From positions 1 through 9,515 of the forward strand of contig CAJUDC010000102.1 in assembly GCA_910584955.1 (NCBI GenBank): a DNA stretch of 9,515 nucleotides. The letters are read 5' to 3'. The translations under genes were made by a program, and so were the position numbers. This document shows, in pieces, positions 5,132-9,515 of this stretch. The DNA comes from an uncultured Paraprevotella sp. GTDB lineage: Bacteria; Bacteroidota; Bacteroidia; Bacteroidales; Bacteroidaceae. Every line of letters starts with the position of its first letter. The stretch's first letter is position 1. The notes under the pieces are model-generated. The model was not told the origin of the DNA and made no database searches. It worked only from the letters and a program-made list of their open reading frames with translations.

Positions 5132-6310
5132 TCAAAAAGCCTCATTAATATTAAATGCCACGTTCGGAGAATTCTTTGTAAATCCCCAGTCGATCCGAAT
5201 GTTCACCCTTTTTTTAAACTCCCAGCGGTAGCCCACTCCGTAGCTGGGCAGTGTCTGTTCCATCCAGATATGGTCGAAATTGCAAAAAACATTGGCGCAT
5301 CCCGCCCATACGGCTATGCCGTTACGCCCCTTGATGTGTTGACGCAATTCTACCGTCCCTTCCATAATGTTGCGGTCGCGGTAGCGGCCTTCGTAATATC
5401 CGCGCATACGTCCCTGCGCCCCCACCTGGGCCAACATGGTCCAGGGCACATCGCCGTAATTAAACAGAGCGTGCAATTCCATCGCAAGCACCCCTCCTTT
5501 CCACACCTTACGGTAAGCGCTGTAAGTCAGATCGGTGGAAGTGAACGCATATTCGTTACCCAGCCAATCGGGATAGAACAACTGTTCCACCCTGAAATAA
5601 TTCCCGCGATAGGCATTCAGCACAAAGTCACGGGTATCGTACGTGAAGTTGATACCGGCACCGCAACTGACAACAGACTTGTCCTGCCCTTTCAGCAACG
5701 CCATGTTCTCATGACCGTAACTGTTCACCCACTTCAGATTCAGCGTAGGACCTATGTACATCTTGGAATTGATGCGAAACAGGAAATCCGGTTTGAATAC
5801 CAGATTGATACAGTCGTATTCGCTCTTATTATCGGAATTAAGTCCTTCCTCATAACCGACGCCCCACAAGTAGCTGGGAAAAGTGTACAACTGCAACTGA
5901 TAATTGAGACGATAGCGGTTTTCCGGCAGGAAGTTGTTGCCTCTTATTCCTATCGCAAGCATCCCCGACAAAGAAGCATTGGCAAAAAGAGAAACGTTTG
6001 ATTTGGGCAGCAACGTATCGGCACGGTTCCAACTGTAAAGACCGGAAGCGGTACCGCCAAGTCCCAGAGAAGTGGCAGCCGAATAGCTGGGACCGATAAG
6101 CATACTGCAATCGAAAGCTTTGTTCTTCGGTTTATTGGTGTTCCGCAAATAACGGCCTATCCATCGGAATACGTTACCGGATTTGCGGTCCTGGACGGAA
6201 GACACCGTAGCCACCGATAGCGAATCGTTTTCCACAGGCAACGTATCGCTTCGCAAAGGGTCGGCTGTCCCCCAGCCTGCCAGAAGTATAAAAACAATCC
6301 TCTTTACCAT
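5132..6310 (-). CDS. Omp85/BamA-like outer-membrane beta-barrel without POTRA domains
   Basis: From the ATG at 6308-6310 the product has 392 residues. It starts with a signal peptide (MVKRIVFILLAGWGTA) and a short polar linker to about residue 65. The rest alternates polar and aromatic residues, as outer-membrane beta strands do. FTYDTRDF (222-229) and RMRGYYEGRYRD (301-312) resemble the conserved barrel motif and the loop-6 RGY/RGF motif of Omp85 proteins. The C-terminus NINEAF ends in the aromatic residue expected for assembly by the BAM machine. BamA and TamA carry long periplasmic POTRA repeats; there is no room for one here, so this is a barrel-only member. Such proteins occur in Bacteroidetes with mostly unknown roles, and it is not the essential BamA. 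The frame runs upstream to a TTG at 6335-6337, but that codon lies in the promoter. The PCMD gene follows in the same operon. Confidence 0.8.
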   Translation of the reverse strand: MVKRIVFILLAGWGTADPLRSDTLPVENDSLSVATVSSVQDRKSGNVFRWIGRYLRNTNKPKNKAFDCSMLIGPSYSAATSLGLGGTASGLYSWNRADTLLPKSNVSLFANASLSGMLAIGIRGNNFLPENRYRLNYQLQLYTFPSYLWGVGYEEGLNSDNKSEYDCINLVFKPDFLFRINSKMYIGPTLNLKWVNSYGHENMALLKGQDKSVVSCGAGINFTYDTRDFVLNAYRGNYFRVEQLFYPDWLGNEYAFTSTDLTYSAYRKVWKGGVLAMELHALFNYGDVPWTMLAQVGAQGRMRGYYEGRYRDRNIMEGTVELRQHIKGRNGIAVWAGCANVFCNFDHIWMEQTLPSYGVGYRWEFKKRVNIRIDWGFTKNSPNVAFNINEAF

Positions 6311-6334
6311 CCCAGACAAATATGAATTTGTGCG

Positions 6335-6342
6335 CAAAGATA
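6335..6342 (-). promoter_or_regulatory. -7 element of the barrel/PCMD operon promoter
   Basis: On the minus strand TATCTTTG matches TAnnTTTG exactly, 25 bases upstream of the chosen ATG at 6310. A start near 6329 would leave a leader of about 20 bases. The -33 region around 6362-6368 has only TTTTTC and no clean TTTG. The match argues against the TTG start codon that overlaps it. Confidence 0.6.
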
Positions 6343-6469
6343 ACGAATTTACCGGACCTGAGAGAAAAAGCTCCTGCGTAATCCGCCGATTCTAGACATT
6401 ATTAACAAAAGAAAACGAAAGAATGAACAAACCGTTGTCCGGGAACCCGCAAAAAGCTCCGACGAAAAA

Positions 6470-6500
6470 TTGGGCGAATAAAAAGGAATTCGTAATTTTG
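6470..6500 (+). promoter_or_regulatory. Bacteroides-type promoter of fbp
   Basis: TTGG at 6470-6473 and TAATTTTG at 6493-6500 are separated by 19 bases, so the -7 element is exact and the -33 element is one base off. Transcription would begin near 6507, about 15 bases before the ATG at 6522. It lies inside the longer reading frame that begins at 6423, so that upstream start would not be on this transcript. Confidence 0.65.
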
Positions 6501-6521
6501 CATCATCAACAAAAGTCATTT

Positions 6522-8525
6522 ATGAATGCCATAAAAAACGCCGTCAAGGAACAACGAATAGAGAATGATATGCGGATACTGGAACTTTTGTCGCAGACTT
6601 TTCCGAATATAGGAGCAGCCAGCACCGAAATCATCAACCTGGAAGCCATCTTGAATCTTCCCAAGGGTACCGAACATTTTATGGCGGACATTCACGGCGA
6701 ATACGAAGCTTTTCTGCACATCCTGAAGAACGCCTCGGGAAATATCAAACGGAAAGTGAAGGAACTGTTCGGCAACAATATGCGTGAAAGCGAGATCCGC
6801 GAACTCTGTTCCCTCATCTACTACCCCGAACAGAAGCTGGAATATATCAAGGCGGCGGAAGAAGATCTGGACGACTTCTACAACATACGCCTGCACCAAC
6901 TGGTGGAAATCTGCCAGACCGTATCCTCCAAATACACGCGTTCCAAGGTAAGGAAAGTGCTCCCCCGGGAATTCGCCTACATCATTGAGGAACTGCTGCA
7001 CGAATCGCTCTCGGACAACGACAAGCAGGCCTACTTCAACCGTATCATCGAAACCATCATTCTGACCGGCTGCGCCGAAAACTTCATCATAGCCCTGTGT
7101 AACGTCATCCAGCGTCTGAGCGTGGACCAACTGCATATTCTGGGAGACATCTACGACCGAGGCCCGGGAGCGCACATCATTATGGACACCTTGTGCCATC
7201 ATCACAACTTCGATATTCAATGGGGCAACCACGACGCCTTGTGGATGGGAGCGGCAGCCGGCAACGATTGCTGTATAGCCAATGTGCTGCGCCTGTCACT
7301 GCGTTACGGCAACATGACCACACTGGAAGACGGATACGGCATCAACCTGGTGCCGCTGGCCACCTTTGCCATGGAGACCTATGCCGATGACCCCTGCGAC
7401 CTGTTCGGGCCGCAGCTGGACAAGGACGACACCACACACAACGAGAAAACCCGCCGCCTGATCGCGCAGATGCACAAAGCCATCAGCATCATTCAGTTCA
7501 AGCTGGAAGCCGACCTGATAGACCGTCGGCCGGAATGGAAAATGAGCGACCGCAAGCTTCTGGAGTTCATCGACTTCGACCGTCATCTGTTCCGCATCAA
7601 CGGACAGGACTATGTGATGAAGGACTGCTTCTTCCCGACCGTTGATCCGGCCAATCCGTACAAACTGACGGCAGAAGAAGCGGATCTGGTCAAGAAACTG
7701 CATCATTCCTTCCGGGTCAGCGACAAACTGAAAAAGCACATCCAATGCCTGTTTTCCCACGGTTGCATGTACGGTATATTCAATTCCAACCTGCTGTTCC
7801 ACGCCTCGGTACCGCTCAATGCCGACGGTTCGCTGAAAGAAGTGGACCTGAACGGGCAACGTTTCTGCGGACGGGCGCTGCTTCATCAGATAGGCATCAT
7901 CATGCGGTCGGCCTTCAACAGCGACACGGAGCAAGCCGAACGTCAGTTTGCCGTCGACTACTTCTGGTACCTGTGGTGCGGCGCCGACTCCCCTCTTTTC
8001 GACAAATCGAAAATGACTACCTTTGAACGCTATTTTCTGGAAGCCAAAGAAATGCACGTGGAAGAGAAAGGATATTATTATACGTTGCGCAACGACGAGA
8101 AAGTGTGCGACATGATCCTGGACGCTTTCGGTGTGGAAGGCCCTCACCGGCACATCATCAACGGACATGTGCCTGTACGGGCCGCCAAAGGAGAGAACCC
8201 GATAAAGGCCAACGGCAAGCTCATGGTCATCGACGGCGGTTTCGCCAAAGCCTACCACGACACCACCGGCATAGCGGGATATACATTGATCTACCACAGC
8301 CGTGGGTTTCAGCTGGTACAGCACGAACCGTTCACCTCGGCCGAGGAGGCCATCCGAAACGGAACGGACATCGTCAGCTCCACCCAGATTGTGGAGTTGA
8401 GCAGCCAGCGCATGATGGTGAGCGACACCGACAAAGGACGCGAACTGGAGGGACAGATAGAAGAACTGAAAGAATTGCTGTACGCCTATCGGCACGGCAT
8501 CATCAAGGAGCGTTCCCGCAAATAA
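6522..8525 (+). CDS. fbp: Fructose-1,6-bisphosphatase, class III
   Basis: This cytoplasmic enzyme hydrolyses fructose 1,6-bisphosphate to fructose 6-phosphate and phosphate in gluconeogenesis. From the ATG at 6522 it has 667 residues, the usual size for class III (Firmicutes/Bacteroidetes type), which is unrelated to the E. coli class I enzyme and belongs to the calcineurin-like metallophosphoesterases. Metal-binding motifs are present in order: ADIHGEYE (D56, H58), LGDIYDRG (D209, D212) and WGNHDALW (N236, H237), then NGHVPV (N547-H549) and VIDGGFAKAY downstream. These complete the two-metal site, so the enzyme looks intact. An in-frame ATG at 6423 would add 33 residues, but the promoter at 6470-6500 falls inside that stretch and the extension does not look like the family N-terminus. 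It is transcribed alone, divergent from the barrel operon. Its stop lies 13 bases from the end of the convergent hydrolase, with no clear terminator between. Confidence 0.95.
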   Translation: MNAIKNAVKEQRIENDMRILELLSQTFPNIGAASTEIINLEAILNLPKGTEHFMADIHGEYEAFLHILKNASGNIKRKVKELFGNNMRESEIRELCSLIYYPEQKLEYIKAAEEDLDDFYNIRLHQLVEICQTVSSKYTRSKVRKVLPREFAYIIEELLHESLSDNDKQAYFNRIIETIILTGCAENFIIALCNVIQRLSVDQLHILGDIYDRGPGAHIIMDTLCHHHNFDIQWGNHDALWMGAAAGNDCCIANVLRLSLRYGNMTTLEDGYGINLVPLATFAMETYADDPCDLFGPQLDKDDTTHNEKTRRLIAQMHKAISIIQFKLEADLIDRRPEWKMSDRKLLEFIDFDRHLFRINGQDYVMKDCFFPTVDPANPYKLTAEEADLVKKLHHSFRVSDKLKKHIQCLFSHGCMYGIFNSNLLFHASVPLNADGSLKEVDLNGQRFCGRALLHQIGIIMRSAFNSDTEQAERQFAVDYFWYLWCGADSPLFDKSKMTTFERYFLEAKEMHVEEKGYYYTLRNDEKVCDMILDAFGVEGPHRHIINGHVPVRAAKGENPIKANGKLMVIDGGFAKAYHDTTGIAGYTLIYHSRGFQLVQHEPFTSAEEAIRNGTDIVSSTQIVELSSQRMMVSDTDKGRELEGQIEELKELLYAYRHGIIKERSRK

Positions 8526-8538
8526 GACACGCAGGCGG

Positions 8539-9495
8539 CTACGGTTCCTCTCCGTTCATAAAACCGGCCGTCAGCCGGACGGCGGCGCGAAAAGCCTCGG
8601 ACTGTCCGGGCACGGTGATGAAGAGATGAGAGGCAGAGACAAGCTCAAACCGCTTCACGGCCACGCCGAGTGCGGCCAGCCGACCAGCAAACTCGGCTCC
8701 CTGTCCGCATAAAATGTCGTGTCCGGCACTGACAATCAGCGTAGGCGGCAATGCAGCCAGTTGTTCGTCTGTGGCGCAAGCCGGCGAAAGCAGCGGCTCC
8801 CTGCGGTTTGTTTGTCCGGCATAGGCTTCATTAAAGGCTTCCATCAAGGACGCATCCAGTCCGAATCCCTCACCGTATTTTCTCCAATATTCGTTGTCTT
8901 CCGCCCAGCATTTCACCACCGGATAAAACAAGACCAGCGAACGAATGGCGGGATCCATCCTGCCGTTTGCCGTCTGACCGCATAAAGCGTTTTCCCGAAG
9001 AGCCAGCGCCAGTGCCAGATTACCACCGGCACTATCGCCGCCGACCGAAACGCGGCACCGGTCGATCCCCCACTCTTCCGCCCTCCTGTCAATCATCCCC
9101 AACGCTTCGGCACAAGCATTCAGAGCCGCCGGATAGGGAGCTTCCGGCGCCAACGGATAATCCACCGCCAATACCGCCACACCCGCCTCCCGTGCCAGTT
9201 GCGCACAAAAGCGGGCACAACTGTTCAGGCTTCCGAAGCACCATCCTCCCCCGTGCAGATACATCAGTACCGGAAGTTTGCGTCGGGCGGCTCCCGACGG
9301 ACGGTACAAACGATACGTATCCCCTATCTCAGTCACTTCTATCCCGGCCGGATAATCCGGCGGCACATTCCGCGCCCGACGTACCGCGTTCAGCGCCTCG
9401 GTGTTTCCCGACATGGCCTCCCTCACCGCCCGTTCCTGCCTTTTTTGCAAGCCGGCCGGCATACTGCGCAAGAAAGCGGCCTCTTCGCAAGCCAT
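8539..9495 (-). CDS. Alpha/beta hydrolase, hormone-sensitive-lipase (fold-3) type esterase
   Basis: This 318-residue serine hydrolase of the HSL/bHSL esterase group probably cleaves short-chain or acyl esters; the substrate is unknown. The core begins with YLHGGGWCFGS (79-89), whose HGGG forms the oxyanion hole. The next motif is VDYPLAPEAPYPAAL (111-125), characteristic of the family. GGDSAGGN (152-159) holds nucleophile S155, GHD supplies acid D260, and SASHLF supplies H290, so the full catalytic triad is visible. Residues 1-55 form the usual helical cap. There is no signal peptide, so it should be cytoplasmic. The start is ATG at 9493-9495, 20 bases from the window edge; the frame remains open to the edge, so an earlier start cannot be excluded. 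GC content is clearly higher than at the left of the window. No terminator is seen at its end. Confidence 0.88.
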   Translation of the reverse strand: MACEEAAFLRSMPAGLQKRQERAVREAMSGNTEALNAVRRARNVPPDYPAGIEVTEIGDTYRLYRPSGAARRKLPVLMYLHGGGWCFGSLNSCARFCAQLAREAGVAVLAVDYPLAPEAPYPAALNACAEALGMIDRRAEEWGIDRCRVSVGGDSAGGNLALALALRENALCGQTANGRMDPAIRSLVLFYPVVKCWAEDNEYWRKYGEGFGLDASLMEAFNEAYAGQTNRREPLLSPACATDEQLAALPPTLIVSAGHDILCGQGAEFAGRLAALGVAVKRFELVSASHLFITVPGQSEAFRAAVRLTAGFMNGEEP

Positions 9496-9515
9496 ATCCG
9501 ACCGACACCCGCTGC

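Noticed and set aside
5270..6001. 243-codon plus-strand frame over the barrel gene
   Set aside because: It is opposite a convincing beta-barrel coding frame and has no protein-like motif.
6311..6337. TTG start for the barrel protein
   Set aside because: The TTG is part of the -7 element TATCTTTG, and the ATG at 6310 starts directly at a normal signal peptide.
7296..8495. 399-codon open frame on the minus strand opposite fbp
   Set aside because: It is a shadow of the GC-rich fbp gene, whose protein has all expected family motifs; the antisense translation is low-complexity Val/Phe/Gln-rich and resembles no protein family.
8564..8578. CCGGC/GCCGG hairpin as terminator for fbp
   Set aside because: The stem is only 5 bp, lies within the convergent gene and has no T-run on either strand; chance is likely in this GC-rich stretch.

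Overview
The window looks like a chromosomal segment from a gut Bacteroidales species (Bacteroides or Phocaeicola type). The evidence is promoters of the Bacteroides form (TTTG, about 19 bases, TAnnTTTG), a long class III fructose-1,6-bisphosphatase, a carboxynorspermidine/carboxyspermidine decarboxylase, a PCMD-type secreted protein and a short Omp85-like barrel. I see no transposase, integrase, phage gene or CRISPR array. Most of it is ordinary core and accessory chromosome.

Left part (1-1102): an AraC-type regulator on the minus strand is split into an N-terminal cupin-like half and a C-terminal DNA-binding half by one in-frame TAG. A good intrinsic terminator follows it at the window edge.

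tRNA unit (about 1056-1641): four minus-strand tRNA genes in transcript order Gly(GCC), Leu(CAG), Leu(GAG), Gly(GCC). They have a near-perfect Bacteroides promoter, a small hairpin at the expected 5' end of the transcript, and a strong terminator. The two Gly genes are identical.

Sigma unit (1667-2728): an ECF sigma factor followed 18 bases later by a coiled-coil, four-helix membrane protein of unknown family, a candidate partner or regulator of the sigma factor.

Polyamine and envelope genes (2895-6310, all minus strand): an Omp85-like outer-membrane barrel and a secreted PCMD-domain protein form a likely two-gene operon that ends in a clear terminator. Immediately beyond that terminator lies nspC, which would make the last step of spermidine synthesis by the carboxyspermidine route. 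nspC has no obvious promoter of its own.

Right part (6311-9515): a 211-base divergent region holds promoters for the barrel gene and for fbp, the gluconeogenic class III FBPase on the plus strand. The fbp promoter lies inside the longest possible reading frame, so the real start is the downstream ATG at 6522. A hormone-sensitive-lipase-type alpha/beta hydrolase converges on fbp with a 13-base gap.

Several reading frames begin at distal TTG or ATG codons that overlap promoters. I moved those starts (sigma factor, PCMD protein, barrel, fbp) to the internal ATG that fits the promoter, signal peptide or family length. I did not find a convincing new biological system. The items most worth a second look are the amber-split regulator, the barrel plus PCMD pair, and the sigma factor with its membrane partner.
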